A stretch of 64,000 nucleotides of DNA from Capsicum annuum (taxonomy: Eukaryota > Streptophyta > Magnoliopsida > Solanales > Solanaceae): assembly GCF_002878395.1 (NCBI RefSeq), contig NC_061114.1, positions 161,266,631-161,330,630 of the forward strand, read 5' to 3'. This document shows, piece after piece, positions 24,315 through 37,020 of this stretch; position 1 is the first letter of the stretch, and each line of letters starts with the position of its first letter. The notes beneath the pieces were generated by a model that had not been told where the DNA came from, made no database searches, and saw only the letters and a list, made by a program, of their open reading frames with translations. The translations under genes and the position numbers were made by a program.

Positions 24315-25006
24315 GGATAGACTAAAGGACTATCAAACACGAAATGGAACACTAAGATGCAAAATTCAGCAAGAACACAAAGAGAGAAGCAACACACTAG
24401 AAGGAGATGAAGAAGAAGAATTGCATAAATGTAAAGATAGTAGAGAGACCCTTACTTCCACTATTTGTCTAACAAAAGAAGATGTATCAAATCTCCAATC
24501 ACACCTCACTAATGGAAACTCAAACCACTCTCTTAGGTGACCCAAAGGACTCACACTTTCTCAAGCACACCTTTCTTGCCAAATAACCCAATACAAGTGA
24601 TAACCAATTCCAAATGTATTCAAGGTCCAAGTTTTAGATTCTAGAGCTAAACTAGAAGACTAAACGCTACAATCTTAGAGTAATATCCAATATCATCAAA
24701 ATCTAATAAAAAGAGTGAAGAAATGGTCTATTTATACTATTGCATGCCAATTGAAAAAGCTACCCTTAATGAACTAAATAGAAGAGGCACCTCTTGGATG
24801 TTGGAATGTAAAGTGAAAAGTCTAACTTGCCCCTTGTAGAATGTAGACCATTCAAAGCTCATCTCCACAAATTAAGACATTTCCTCCCTTAGCAGAATAC
24901 ATAACATCCTCACAAAACTTCAAGTACATGAACAAAACTTGGAATTTTTGAAGTTCCTTAGCTTGACTTTGGGTGATAGGCCTTGGCTTGGCACTTGTAT
25001 CAGACA
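24315..25006 (-). repeat. 0.7-kb 5' LTR of the chromovirus-like element
   Basis: Minus-strand LTR starting TGTCTGATACAAGTGCC at 25006 and ending at the primer site. It carries TATAAATA on the minus strand (24729-24736), about 270 bp into the LTR. The short LTR fits CRM/Galadriel-type chromoviruses better than Tekay elements. Its outer edge cuts the 72-bp tandem-repeat block at 25007. Confidence 0.65.
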
Positions 25007-25800
25007 TCTTTAAGTCGCTATCTGAAAGAAGACGACATATTTGATTTTCTAGAAATTGAAAATTCGGGAGTCATCTATAAGTCATAATCTTTGAGATAGG
25101 AAAATGTGTGAGATTACCCGCGAGTTGATAGTCTATAGGTCATACATAAGTCATAACAATATCTTAACCGAACATTATGCAAGAATACCGAAAGATCAAA
25201 AGTTCAAAGGTTATCCACAATTCAAAACTAAATCCTTACTAGAGAATATGTGAGATTACAAAATTTGTAGGTCCAAGGGTTCTCTATAAGCTACACCATA
25301 TCCAAGATTGATTATACGCAGGATTATCCAAAGACTAGCGATTTGAGATATCTATAAGTCATATTTTAAACCAAGGTTGAATGATGTGCAGGAATACTTG
25401 AGAGCTACAAATTTCAGGGATATCTGTAAGTCATCTCTTATCCAAGGTTGGATAATGTGCAGTATTACCCAAAATCTAGCAACTCAAAGAATATTTGTAA
25501 GTCACGTCATATACAATATCAAATGATGTGCAAGATTACCCAAAGACTGACAATGTAAGAGATATCTATAAGTCGTATTAATATGAAAAATGCACATGAC
25601 TTACCTGAGGTCACGTGGAAAAGAACATAACAGAAAACCGAGAGTATTAGCATATCAAACAAATGACAAATAATTATAGGGACCGTTTTACCCAAAATAT
25701 CATCGGTGGCCAAGAGAGCCACCCAATTTTGAAGAAAGAGTTTATTACCAAAGGTCCATTATATCCAACAACCAAGATGGTTGTTATGCCTATGTTGTAC
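25007..25800 (-). repeat. 72-bp tandem array, inverted copy of 47675-48475
   Basis: On the minus strand a unit of the type GACTTATAGATATCCCTTG, then a TTGGGTAATCTTGCACATC-like stretch, repeats at about 72-bp spacing (plus-strand centres near 25348, 25420, 25492, 25563). The minus strand aligns through the whole block with plus-strand 47675-48475, including the non-repetitive start with GGTGGCTCTCTTGG-like sequence. Probably part of a Tat-like LTR. Confidence 0.75.
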
Positions 25801-26134
25801 TGGGAACCATTGTCTTCTAAGCGCACAGACAAGAAAGGACAATAATACTGGCTAAATATAGTTCATGAGGGAATTCAGTAAAAGACTATTTACCCCTTAG
25901 TGAATTATGTTTATCGCTAACAATTTTATTTGAGAAGCTGTCGAGAGCATCGAAAAGGATGAAAATCTCAAACCAAAACCATAGGTGTGAATGACTTCAA
26001 AAAGGATGCTGGACAATGTGGAACTTTTTCTTAGTAGATAACTGGGACATAGTCCAAAAAGAAATATCAAATTTTTTGTACGCGAGCTAAAGAACACTTC
26101 CACCATCATCAAACCATATCCCTAACAGAAGGGA
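25801..26134. other. Unassigned repeat-derived stretch
   Basis: Lies between the inverted tandem array and the Tat/Ogre-like 3' region. No domain, repeat partner or RNA gene was recognised in it. Probably the outer part of the same Tat-like block. Confidence 0.35.
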
Positions 26135-26771
26135 TATGGATATTTTGGGATTTTGGTTTCAGTTTCACTTTTGGAAAATTTCTAAACCGGCACCAGAAGT
26201 AACCTTTCTCTTTTTTTGAATTAGGGTAATAATATACCAGCAGCCTTGAAAATTATGTCCATATAGCTTAACTATGATTGTGAAGCATGCCATATTAGTA
26301 ATTGAGATAATTAATAGTCTATTTTCTACATGTTAACTTACTTGTTACCCATCCTAAGCCAAAGGTCATTTTTAAATAAAAGACTACCTTTTCTACCGAT
26401 CAAGTCGAACTACAAGTAGTCTAATTTCCTGAGTATCGGGGATATTTGGATTAGGATCTATGTTGAAAACTGAACTGTATTCTAACCTCCCCCCCCTATC
26501 CTCTTATCTCTAACTTTTCGATTTTACCAAAATTCAAAAATTAGGATAGCTTACGAATTCTTTAAAAATTGTGCTTATAATTAAGCGTTATGAACTAAAA
26601 CTGGAATGAATTCTTATATAACCTGAGATATGTAGGAAACTCGTTACCAGTGTCAGTCTTAACTCCACTAAACTCATGCAGAAATCAACCTCTTTCGAGA
26701 AACGAATATAAGATCAGATAAAATTAGAAATGTTAAACTCCCTTTGCCCAAGTTACTTGAATTCACCCAAA
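26135..26771 (+). other. Tat/Ogre-like 3' internal region (tentative)
   Basis: Non-coding AT-rich sequence leading into a purine-rich tract at 26772-26790, in the position expected for the region between integrase and 3' LTR. No protein motif was seen. Assigned by context only. Confidence 0.35.
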
Positions 26772-26790
26772 GCAAATGGAGGGGGAAATT
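26772..26790 (+). other. Polypurine tract
   Basis: GCAAATGGAGGGGGAAATT, a strong plus-strand primer candidate, immediately before the putative LTR start. Confidence 0.6.
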
Positions 26791-29700
26791 ATTAACATCT
26801 AATTTTTATCCTCTACGACTAATCTTAATTCTAAGTTTCTTTGATTTTAAATAAAATTATAATATTTATTTTATCCAAATAAAAATATTTCAAAATATTT
26901 ATCTAGGTAATTTTGTTATTTTAAGTAGTGATTTTATATTTTCGTATTCTTATATATGAGATCGTATAATTTTGTTACATAAAAAATTGTTTTACTGAAA
27001 TCAATTTTTAATGGAAATCTATCTTGAAAATATTAATTCGAAAAGAGTTAAATATATTGTTCTTAAAAAATAACTTATTTAGAAAATAATTATTTGATTT
27101 TTTAAAATCAAGAAACTCAAAATTAAATCGGTTATTGATTTATTATGAATTTTGATTCAATTTGGTCGATCTATTAAATTTAGTCATAATCAAACTCAAA
27201 TTGACTAAAATTACAATGCAATTTCTTAATAGATTTTTGGTTCGGGTTATAACTTAAATAAATTGGCTAAAACTCTAACCCATTGGCCATTTTCTAAATG
27301 GCCTAATTTATACCGTCTTTCCTTTATTTAATTAGATCTACCCATCCCACAACACTTAAACACAACAACAAACCTTCTATCTTAGCCCAATACACCTAAA
27401 TCGACCTGACCCATACCCTATAACCATTCCCCCTACATAATTCAACATCATCAATGAAATAATGATATCAACAGCGACAAACAACAGTGATACCAACCCT
27501 AACAATAATGCATCAGCAGCGTACAATCCCAATCCAATGACCAATCCTTAATTCAATTTCCCTTCCTTCTCCAAAAATTCATACGAAGCCTTGTGAGTTA
27601 CACGCAATTTTGTGCCCTAAAAATGATAGAAAGATCTATAACGAGCCAATGTGGCCACTCCAACGTTCATATTCCCCACCATGATTTCATACCATGGAGG
27701 TACAATGTTGTGCGATCGCAATTGGTCCTTAAAGAATTATGATTTTCCCCCCAATTTCTTAGTACTCCAATTCATCGAATTGGTATTGATTCTTGGCTAT
27801 CAACCTAATCCCCTTTTTTTGAAATTTAAAATTTCTCCTCCAAATACACCTCAAATTTTCCCCCAAAACAAGCCCTAAATTTGTATAAATAGATATTGTG
27901 GGTTGAAAGTTGAGAAGAGAAATTCTTTAAACTGAGAATTTGAGAGGATCATTCCTCTAATACCACATAACCGAAGAATTCAAGAATAAATGCACTCGAA
28001 TAATCAAAGTTAAAAAAAACTCGTCTGAGCTCCAGTAGATTACAGTCAAGTCTATTGGTAAAAATTTCATCGTCAAGGGTCGCTTATACCAATTCTGCAT
28101 GAAAAAATGTAAACATATATTTTTCTTGTTTATACATTAGCTTTTCTTCCTTTTATCTTTCTTCACGCTAAAAACTTGTATCCATTGTCATAGTAATGCT
28201 GGAATTATTTGTTATAGATGGTTGTGAAGGCCATAGGATTCTAAAATAGTTGATTGTTGTTTGTTATGTTAAGTTAATGTTGCTGTTTTATTTATGTTGT
28301 TTGTTATTTAAGTTTCTTTCTTTACTTTTATTCACTAATGCATCTAAAATACTATTTTTAGATATTTTTTTACATTATTTTATTTTAGTCCACTACTATC
28401 AAATATATTTGTCCGTTTTGTGTATATTGTGTAATAATCTGCTAATTTGTCGTAGTTTATATTTTGTTTTGAAATAAGGTATTTTCATTTGTTGTTTGGT
28501 TCACTGATCTGTAGTCTTGGATATTCTTCTAGTTGGTTTGTGACTTGATGTTTTTCTTTTCGACCAAACAATAACTAATATAGATCAATAAGGTTTGCTT
28601 TCTTGGGATTTATTGAATTTCTAGCTAGGGAGAGTATTTACGTTTAAGTCGAGAAGAGTTGCTAAGTGAAGAATTTCTCAAGTATATCCTTGACCAAGAG
28701 TGTCAGGAAAAAACAAGAGGAAACACTATCAACCTCAAGTTCATAAACAAGCATGGAACTAGGAAGTGGAGAATGGTATCAAAAATATCATTCCCTATCT
28801 CCAAAAAAGTTCATTGTCAAATCTATTTATGTGTGTTAATAACTCATTTGATTCTATATGCTTTGTCGATTCAACTAATTTATGCTTGGTAGATTCCTCA
28901 AATCCTCTACAGATTCATTGTACCATTTAGGGGAAATCAAAGAGGAATAGAGTTTGATTGTGTATTTAGTTCTTTCCTTAAAAATCAAGGATAGAACCTT
29001 GCATGATTTTGCTCAGCTGTTACTTCTTTGTTTGTGTGAATTAGCATATCAAACAGGGGCCGAATGCTTGAACTTCTCTCCTTTATTTTTTTGTCAATTC
29101 ATATTTGAACACATGCATGTATTAAACTCTTGAATTCGGTTGAATCTTACTAAAATCTCCTTCGATATGTGATTTTTATTTCATCTTTGTATTTTTATTT
29201 CTTTATTATTTGTCACGTAGTATATTTTGAAATTCATAAAAAATAAGTTTTTATGTTTCCTCTTAAAATGAACCTTTGAGAATCAAAATGAGATTTTATT
29301 TTGCTATTGTGATAAATTGGGATATTTAAGTTTAGAGAATTCTCCTCAACCTAAAAAAATCATTTTTCCTTGTAAAATTCAAAATATTTTCACTAAGTTA
29401 TACAATTTCATATCTTTTTTAAATTGATGTCTTTCTTTAAAGATAAAAATTTTACTATCTAAACTGATATTTGAAATCACTGTCTTTCTCTTTTTATTAA
29501 AAATAATAATTTTTAAATTGATAAAAAAATCAAACCTAGTTAACCTTTTCTTTGAAGAGATTTTTTCTTAATTTAAATAAACAACTTTTCGCTTGAACAA
29601 AATGAATGACATATTTTGCAAATGAATTTCATAATTTTACAAAATAAATCATGTCTTTAAAATTAGTCAAATCAGTCAATTTGTCTTTTGGTTAACCATT

Positions 29701-29848
29701 TATAACAGACGCTATTGTGTATCTTAAAAACCTTCTCAAGGCGTTACCTGAATCATTACTCATTTTCTCTAATTTTAAGGGTTTCCTTTTGTTTTCAAGT
29801 CTTTAAAATACTTTTTTAATCTTTTCTTGGTATTTTCTTACAAAATCA
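26791..29848 (+). repeat. 3-kb Tat/Ogre-like LTR (tentative)
   Basis: Bounded on the left by a polypurine tract and on the right by a TGGCGACTC primer-site motif. It contains TATAAATA at 27884-27891, about 1.1 kb in, followed by a plausible transcript leader. The exact ends are uncertain: no second copy is in the window and clear TG and CA termini are not visible. Long A/T-rich stretches dominate 28970-29840. No coding function was recognised. Confidence 0.5.
27884..27891 (+). promoter_or_regulatory. LTR TATA box
   Basis: TATAAATA in a non-repetitive part of the putative Tat/Ogre-like LTR. Confidence 0.5.
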
Positions 29849-29850
29849 AG

Positions 29851-29860
29851 TGGCGACTCT
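29851..29860 (+). other. Primer binding site, TGGCGACTC type
   Basis: TGGCGACTCT, the motif used by Tat/Ogre-type elements (tRNA-Arg type). It is followed by about 100 bp of AT-rich leader, then cut at about 29965 by the start of the P-element LTR homology. Confidence 0.55.
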
Positions 29861-29965
29861 ATATTTTCTTAAATTATTTTAAAATTTTCTTTGAGTTTTT
29901 GAAATACTTTAAAAAGTCAAAAATATTTTCCAACCCTTTAAACCAAAAAAAATAAAAAATTAATT

Positions 29966-31605
29966 ATCCGTTGTAGTGGTAACACATAGTAAAATATCAG
30001 TTTTAAATTCCAGAAGAACGTTTTCAATCCTTACTTTTTGAAAAACACAATAAGATATTTGGGAGAGGAGATGTTTAGAAGAAAATCAATGTTTTTTCAT
30101 TATTGAAGGTAAGTGATTACGTTCAAAACTTGAATTCACTTCATTAACCTTAGGAAATAACTAGAAAAATAGGTTAATGGTAGGTTGGGGGTTAAACCCT
30201 AGTTTATGGATATTAGTGTAACATGATGGAATTGCTTGTGATTTTAGTATATAACAATATTAGGGTGTTAGAGAACACTAATGAGACTAGAATTATGATT
30301 AATATGCTAAAATTAGTGGTATTCATGAAGTTAAAATAATGAGAAAATCCTAAGATGATGAAATAGGATAAATTGTGACTAAAATTAGTGATTTTAATCC
30401 CTAATTATAAAAAAGGGGATAAATTATTAAAATGTGTGTATATTTGATGGTTGCATAGAGCAAGAATGAGTCGAATGGTCATGAAAGGGAAAAATTATGG
30501 CTTAAAGGTGACTTTGAGTAAATGAGTTATGGAAGGCTATGATTTTGTGTAGCACTTAGACTTCTTTGGCTTTGTGCTTATTTGTGATTTAAGCATCTAT
30601 GGTTTCCTTCTATCATGGTTTATTATTTAATGACTACAATGCATTTTTATTGCATTTTGATGAGGTGATGGATTGGTACCATGTTAGTATAATATGTCGT
30701 GCTATGATAATAGGTTGGGTACCACGTTGGTACAATATGACGTGTTATGATAATTGGCCGGGTACTATGTCGGTACAATATGATATGATATAATGGGTCG
30801 AGTACCACGCTGATACCTTATGATTTAATGAGGAGGAGGATAAGGATAAGAGATTATGCACACATCTAGTATACATGCACTCATTTACATGCTTTGAGTG
30901 CCATTTGATGAATATATTTGATGGTGAATGATTGTTGAAAATAATGAAGTATGAAAGCTTGTAAAGTGATCTTGTGAGTGTAATTATATGATGAATTATG
31001 ATGTGTTATTTGATTGATATCTTATGAATCTTGGTATGTTCACTTTTATACTTGTTTGACTTGTTTTCTTATACATCGTTAAATTAGTCGACCTATGATG
31101 CTTACCAGTATTTGTTGATGTACTGATGCTACCTATACTCTTTCTTTTATTGAGTATAGCACATCTTCCAGTGGCTAACACATGACCTCGGCTCAAGCTA
31201 GTGTCCATACTTGATTTAGAGGGTGAGCACCATGTTCAGGCAGCCTTCAGATCTCTATTATTCTATGTCCTTTGATTTGGGACTAACATAATTTCCTTTT
31301 TTATTATTTTAAATATTTTTATTTCATTTAGACTTAGTTTTTCTTTTTAGATGTTATTTTACGGTGACTTCATGTCCTGGGGATTGTAATAAATAAAGGC
31401 TTTTGCACTCTATTTATTTTATGGGGGAAGAAATTATTGACTAAAATCTTATTGAATAAATCATTTCCTTTTAACTAGTTAAAAGCATGAGATGATATTA
31501 TTATTGAAAGTGAGAGTAAAACTTAATTGAGTAAAAGTAAGAGTAGTATGATTCTCTTACTATAGGTTAGGGTGGGTGTCAATCGTGACCGGTTAGATTG
31601 TGACA
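29966..31605 (+). repeat. 5' LTR of element P (5' end missing)
   Basis: Homologous to 46140-47192, including the GGGGGTTAAACCCTAGTTTA block, and extending beyond that copy to a GATTGTGACA end at 31605. The following bases (31606-31630) are a decayed initiator-Met primer site. It contains hairpin-bearing units at 30673-30815. Confidence 0.75.
30673..30815 (+). repeat. 53-bp hairpin-bearing tandem units (3-4)
   Basis: Units of GGTACCAYGTTGGTACAATA followed by a TATGATAAT-type spacer. The clearest core is TACCA (30720-30724), CGT loop, TGGTA (30728-30732). The same units occur in the 3' LTR at about 46840-46960. Confidence 0.75.
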
Positions 31606-33369
31606 GAAATAGTATTAAGACATTGGGTTCGTAGATATTATCGTATAAGAACAAGTCTAGTAAAGTCTTGTAGAATGGTATGGAGACTTCTATACTTTTC
31701 TTAGGAGGCTATGGGACTTTAGGAATGAACTATTTTCTTTCTTCTTTTGTGCTATATCTTGATTTCAATTGGTATCTGGTGATCCAAATTTATATCTAAT
31801 CCTTTAACTCTTGTTCGTAGTTGGTTAATGATCATTCCACCAGAGCAACAACAACAACACCCATGGTAACATCTACAGTAGCACCTACAATCACTGTTGA
31901 GGCTACATTTTGAGGCAAGATTTGAGCTAGAGGTAGAGCAAGAAGAGGAGAATGGGGAATAACTACCATTAAGAGTAGAGCATAGGCAACTTGGATAATA
32001 GAAAGGAAGGGATCACCATCCCCTCCCCCACCATAGGATTCCCCAAACCATATTTGAGAAGAAAAAAAGGTAGTTGAGAAAGAAAAGATGATAGCTTCAA
32101 AAAATATGGTTGCAACGCCAGATGGTGTAGCTCAGGTGCCTTTGTCAGCAGAAGTGATTCAACATGTGCTGGGATTTTTGGGTAGCTTGGCTAGAAATAG
32201 TTACACTTCAGGAGTTTTAACTATCCCACACGTAGCCTTGCAATATGTTATTGTTATTGCATTGAGCAAAGATAAAGGTTTTGAAATGGAGGTGTATCCC
32301 AACATATACTTGGATCGATAATGAATGATGATGAGCATGGATAGTTTTTAAGTTCATAAAGATGAAACCCCTGGTATACCAAGGTATACGATCTGAGGAT
32401 ACATTTGAGTTCCTGATAAACTATAACAAATGTCTACACAAGATGGGTATTGTTGAAAGATATGTCATATAGCTTATTTCTTTTCAATTGTAGAATGAAG
32501 ACAAATAATGATGTAGGCCATTTGTAAAGTGCAAAGCTACCTTACCTACACTTAATTGGGCTTAGTCTTAGAATGTATTCCTTGAGAAATATGTTCCTCA
32601 CACTTATCATTACTAGAATAAGGAAGAGTTTTTGAGGTTGGCTCAGGGTGACATATTTGTGGCAACCTATGAGGCCAAGTTTCATGATCTATCTCATTAT
32701 TCCCTATAATTGATTACCTCAGAAAGGTACAGACAATATATTTTGTAAAGGGTCTGAACTCAGGGATTTAGTTGGCAACCTTATTTATAGCCGTGTTTGT
32801 ACTTCTTTTCAGTATGTTGTTGAATTTGCCAAAATGGCTGAAGCACTTGAAAAATAGGTCAAAGTGAAAGTAGAAGAGAAGAAGGCTCAGACCTCATGCC
32901 AATTTAGTGGTACTTTCTCAAAAGGGTGTGGTTCTTCTTAGCCCTCCTATTTAGTTATGTCAGTATCAGTAAGGGCTGTTTGGGGTCAATTACTAGCCTT
33001 CTCAAATCGGTAGCTAAACACCCTCTTTTTCTTCAGTAAAGAGGCCTAATTTAGGGCCCAAATACATTAAATGTAAATGTATGGTACATGTAAGGAGAAA
33101 TTTCCCTAATTTTTTGTTTGCAAGCAAGTTGATACAATAATAAGATTCTACCACTGTAGTTCTGATGGGTTGAAGTAGAGGAGAAAGTGGTGGGGGTTGT
33201 CTGTAAGGTGGGCATGATGGCTAGGCTAGTGGTGGAAACTAGGCCAATTAAAGAGAAGAAAAGTGGATAAAACTACAGAACAGGGTAGTAGGCGGTCAAG
33301 GTGGTGATAAGGCTCATCTTTGCGTAGTTCTAGCTCATCCCGAGGAAGAAGCTTCTAATGCAATGATTA
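31606..33369 (+). pseudogene. Element P gag
   Basis: Leader plus structural gene. An open 77-aa segment (32088-32321) corresponds to the gag N-terminal region (VPLSAEVIQHVLGFLGSLARNS). About 32625-32730 gives the conserved core (EEFLRLAQGDIFVATYEAKF, HDLSHYSL). About 32815-32870 has a VVEFAKMAEALE stretch. The zinc-knuckle region (about 33060-33200) is too decayed to show its cysteines clearly. Stops occur throughout. Order and spacing fit Tekay-type gag. Confidence 0.8.
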
Positions 33370-33652
33370 CAGGTACTATCCTTATTTTTTATTGTATGAC
33401 TTCTGTATTGTTTAGTCCCAGTTCTACCTTTTTCTAGGTGTTTGTGAAATTTGCTTTTAGTTGGAACTTGGACTACGAATATCTTGATACTCCTATGTAT
33501 GTATCTACACTAGTTGGGGCATTTGTATGTGTTCATGATGTATATCATACATGTCCTGTGATATTCATAGGGTTTAAGACCCTTAAAAACTTAGTTATTT
33601 TAGATATGTAGGAGTTTGATATTATCTTGTGGATGAGTTAGTTGTCCCCTTT
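33370..33652 (+). pseudogene. Element P protease, first part
   Basis: Retropepsin-like fragment: a VLFDPGST-type site reads SVLFSPSSTFF (about 33405-33435), so the catalytic Asp is replaced. It is followed by YEYLDTPMYVSTLVGAFV, PVIFIGFKTLKNLVILDM and FDIILWM. It breaks at LSPF at 33652, where a solo LTR begins, and resumes at 37021. Confidence 0.8.
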
Positions 33653-36600
33653 TGTAACACCCCAATTTTCTAAACCGAAATGCTACACGGTGCTCATGAT
33701 CCCGAAGGAGCACAAGCTAACCCATGACTGATATCTATACCTGTAAACTGCATAATATCTCATAAAATATGAAAAACATGATCTAAAAGGCCATAAGTTT
33801 CAATACTGATACATATTTGAAAAAAATATGGTATAATAATCCAAAACAAAACTAAAATATTAAAGTCTAAATCTAGTCTGTAATCTAGTCTGCATCTAGT
33901 CTGAAAGCCTCTACTGTCTGAGTAATATGAATAAGGATTTGATGGGATATATCCCTAACTAACTCCATCTAATAAATTGACTAATGGGATAATGAAGAAA
34001 TAATCATGTCCTTGAAGGATGAGGACTCACTTCTAACTCGAAGGATAAAGACTCACTTCTAACTCTGAATGCTAAAATCTGCAATGCTAATGCTGCTATA
34101 GAACTCGTGCCTCTGAACCTATGGTGTAACATAAGAGAAAGAACCATAGCGCAAATGCATCAGTATGATTGAATGTACTAAGTATACGAGTGAGGTAGGC
34201 TAAATACAAAGGGTTTATATGCATGAACAATGTTGACTGACATAAATGTGAGAATACATACATGCATAAGTAACTATAACTGAACTCGTATTAATACTGA
34301 CTACTGAGTCTGAATACTGACAATATGAGTTTACTGATACTCAGGTACTGAATAGATAAACAACTATTTCTGACAGTTCGAATTATGAAGAACTGGTCTG
34401 ATTGACTGTGTCTAATAGTCCTAAAACTGAATACTAATAATGTGAGTTATGATGAATAATATAACTAATATAACTGTGATGATCAGCCTAACCAATGTAA
34501 CTGATACTAAGCGACTGTATCTAATAGTCTAAGTTCTGATGGAACTATTTGAGTTCCGCTCTCTGTAGAGTAACTGAATTTGAGATCAGTCCTATCTAGC
34601 CGGTGATCTTTGAGTATATTGTTAATAAAGATTAACTGACTTATTCTGAGATCAGTCCTACCTAGCGGGTGATCTCTAAATCTGATGATATTGATACTGA
34701 TTGACTATAGTTTAGATCAGTCCTATCTAGTGGATGATCCTGAAGTCTATTTATAATGATAAGGATTGACCATATCTAACAGTCATAAATTTGTATTATT
34801 GAGTTGAATTGGTTGTATCTGACAGTCTTGATTCAGTAACTAAAACTGTGGGATGTATTCACCTAACTGACATGCCCCATGCTAAACTAACTGGGGTTCT
34901 GATATGACTGATAACATGAGTGATTATATCTTACATTCCTAATTCTGATGGAACTATCTGAGCTCCTTACTATAACTGAGTTTATTGTATCTGGCAGTCC
35001 TAAAAATATGAAGAACTATCTGAGTTCCTTTACTGAGACTGATACTGAAACTGTGAGAGGTAGTTGTTTAACCGACATGCCCCATATGTGCCAATATAGC
35101 TAAACTAGGGTCCAATCTCTACCCTAACTGGAAGGGTGTCAAATATCGTGCCACTGATAAAGACAAGTTGTGAGAACTCTCTACTGGCAGGTACTCAAAA
35201 TGAGAATAGTGGGAACCCTCTACTGGCAGGTTAGGCCACCTCATCTACCCTCAACTAGCAGGTATGATGTCCCAACCTACGCTGGCTACGTAGTTCTGGA
35301 ATGCAAAGATTGCTTCTAGGAATCACACCCTCTACTGATAGGTGAGTTCCCATCCTTGGGTTCACTCGATGCTAACTTCCACTCCTAACTAAAGAGACTG
35401 AAAATGATTAATTGATCTGAACTGATTAACTGAACTAAACTAATTAGCTGAACTAAATTGATACTAGTGGTATTGTTTAGCGGAGCTAAACTGAGTTTAT
35501 TAAGTTTCGTTGACTGACAGAATGTACTAATGTCTAAGGACTGACTGAGAGTACTGTAGTTACTGATATTTTTCTTGGAATATTGAAATTATTGAGTCAC
35601 ATGGTTGATTGAGTTCTATGGATCATGGCTTGACTAAGAGTATCGTGAAACATGACATGGCTCTAGGCACACAGCTAAATTGTCGGGTACAAGTACCCTC
35701 AGGACTCGATGGAAGGAAACTAACACACATGACACTTCCTTATCATAGGAATAACATCCACAATTCATAATACCATAAGTAGGGAATTTTATATTACACA
35801 TGTTTCTCAACACTATATACATGAAAGGGAATGCGTATAAAATGTAAATACTTGTATAACTTCAATTTCATAAGCATTCCATATCACAACAACAATACAC
35901 AACAATTAGCATGGAATTTATGTTGAGTCATAAGGAATAGAGCATGGTCTTGTCATTTAAGTTCTATTTAGCTATAATACATGATTTCTAGTCTCTTAGG
36001 TCTTTTATCAAACACCTTGCATACACACCTTGTGGCATAGGCATATTCATCACCTTAATGATTTAAACCACCCAAAATTCATATATTTCAATTCGTATCT
36101 CATTCTAGTTTCATAAAATCACATAAAGATTCTTATTTGGGAGTTGTATAACAATCAATCACACAAACATAATCAACCCACAACATAACTTCATGATTCA
36201 TAGTTTAAAAGAGGGTTCTTGAACTCCATGGATGAAAGGAATCCATGGATGAACACTATGCATACCTTAAAGCTTGATCTTGAAAGAGCTCTAATGTTTC
36301 TTGAAGGTTCTTAAGAAATGCTTGGGCTTGTTCTTGATTTTTCTTGACTAGGGTTTAGCCCCTTTGGGAGAGAATTTTCTTGTTCTTAAGAAGAATGATA
36401 ATGGGATAATAGCCTTCTCAGGGATTTAATACCGTGTTTAGAGTGAGGGAAAAAGACCAAAATACCCCTACGAAATTACCTCCCAGTTGCTGAAATTATT
36501 AGCTGACGACATGGGCTGATAAGCCGTCAGATCTTTGATAGCTCGTCAAACCAGGTCGTCACCTGGGAGCTGAAATTTTTGGATTTCTACCTAAGCCTGA

Positions 36601-37020
36601 CAACATTACTGATAAGTCATCATAAATATCGTTATAAATGTGATAGGTTATCAGAAATGTCGTCACTTAGTTTTCAGGCTGACATGCACGAGTAAAAGGG
36701 CATAACGTTTTGCTTCGTTATTGGATTTTGGAGAAATTGGTATTGTTGGAAATATAATTCAATTATCTATCTGTTGGTGGGTTATGAGATCAAAAATTGA
36801 TAGTATAACAAGAGATATGCTTGTTTGAAGTTAACTATTGCAATATCCTTCCTAAGAATTCAATCGGTAAGGAATGTTTTGGTTCGTCTGATAGCTGGGA
36901 GTTATTTAAAGACTTAATATGCAGCTAACTTTCTCATAAAACTATAAAATAATCATGATTTATGATGCATGAGCTTGAAACATGGCACTAATATTGGTTT
37001 GGATTTTTTGGGGTAGTACA
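33653..37020 (-). repeat. 3.4-kb solo LTR, family D, inside the protease
   Basis: Bounded by TG...CA: plus strand starts TGTAACACCCCAATTTTC and ends TTTTGGGGTAGTACA. Flanking pentamers CCTTT (33648-33652) and CCTTA (37021-37025) are a one-mismatch target duplication. Orientation is inferred as minus from similarity to the solo LTR at 55205-57376 (shared GAAGGATGAGGACTCAC block and matching ends) and to the scrap at 58580-58677. No internal retrotransposon domains are present. It contains the 66-bp hairpin array and other GGAACT/AGTTCC hairpins (34541-34557), and a CCAGGT/ACCTGG hairpin at 36551-36566. Confidence 0.85.
34582..34740. repeat. 66-bp spaced hairpin array (3 units)
   Basis: Three units at a 66-bp period, each with an inverted repeat around CAGTCCTAYCTAG. 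Arms are GAGATCA (34582-34588) with TGATCTT (34604-34610), GAGATCA (34648-34654) with TGATCTC (34670-34676), and AGATCA (34714-34719) with a decayed partner (34735-34740). The array is about 2.3 kb from the LTR start on the minus strand. Confidence 0.75.

Noticed and set aside
25007..25800. 72-bp spaced repeats as a CRISPR array
   Set aside because: The repeats are imperfect throughout, with no constant repeat/variable spacer pattern and no cas genes, in a plant retrotransposon setting. They are a tandem minisatellite.
33653..37020. DNA transposon with terminal inverted repeats (TGTAACACCCC against TGTACTACCCC)
   Set aside because: The inverted ends are short. The 5-bp duplication, similarity to an LTR whose other end is GTCATGACA, and the lack of a transposase favour a solo LTR. 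The end similarity is still worth noting.
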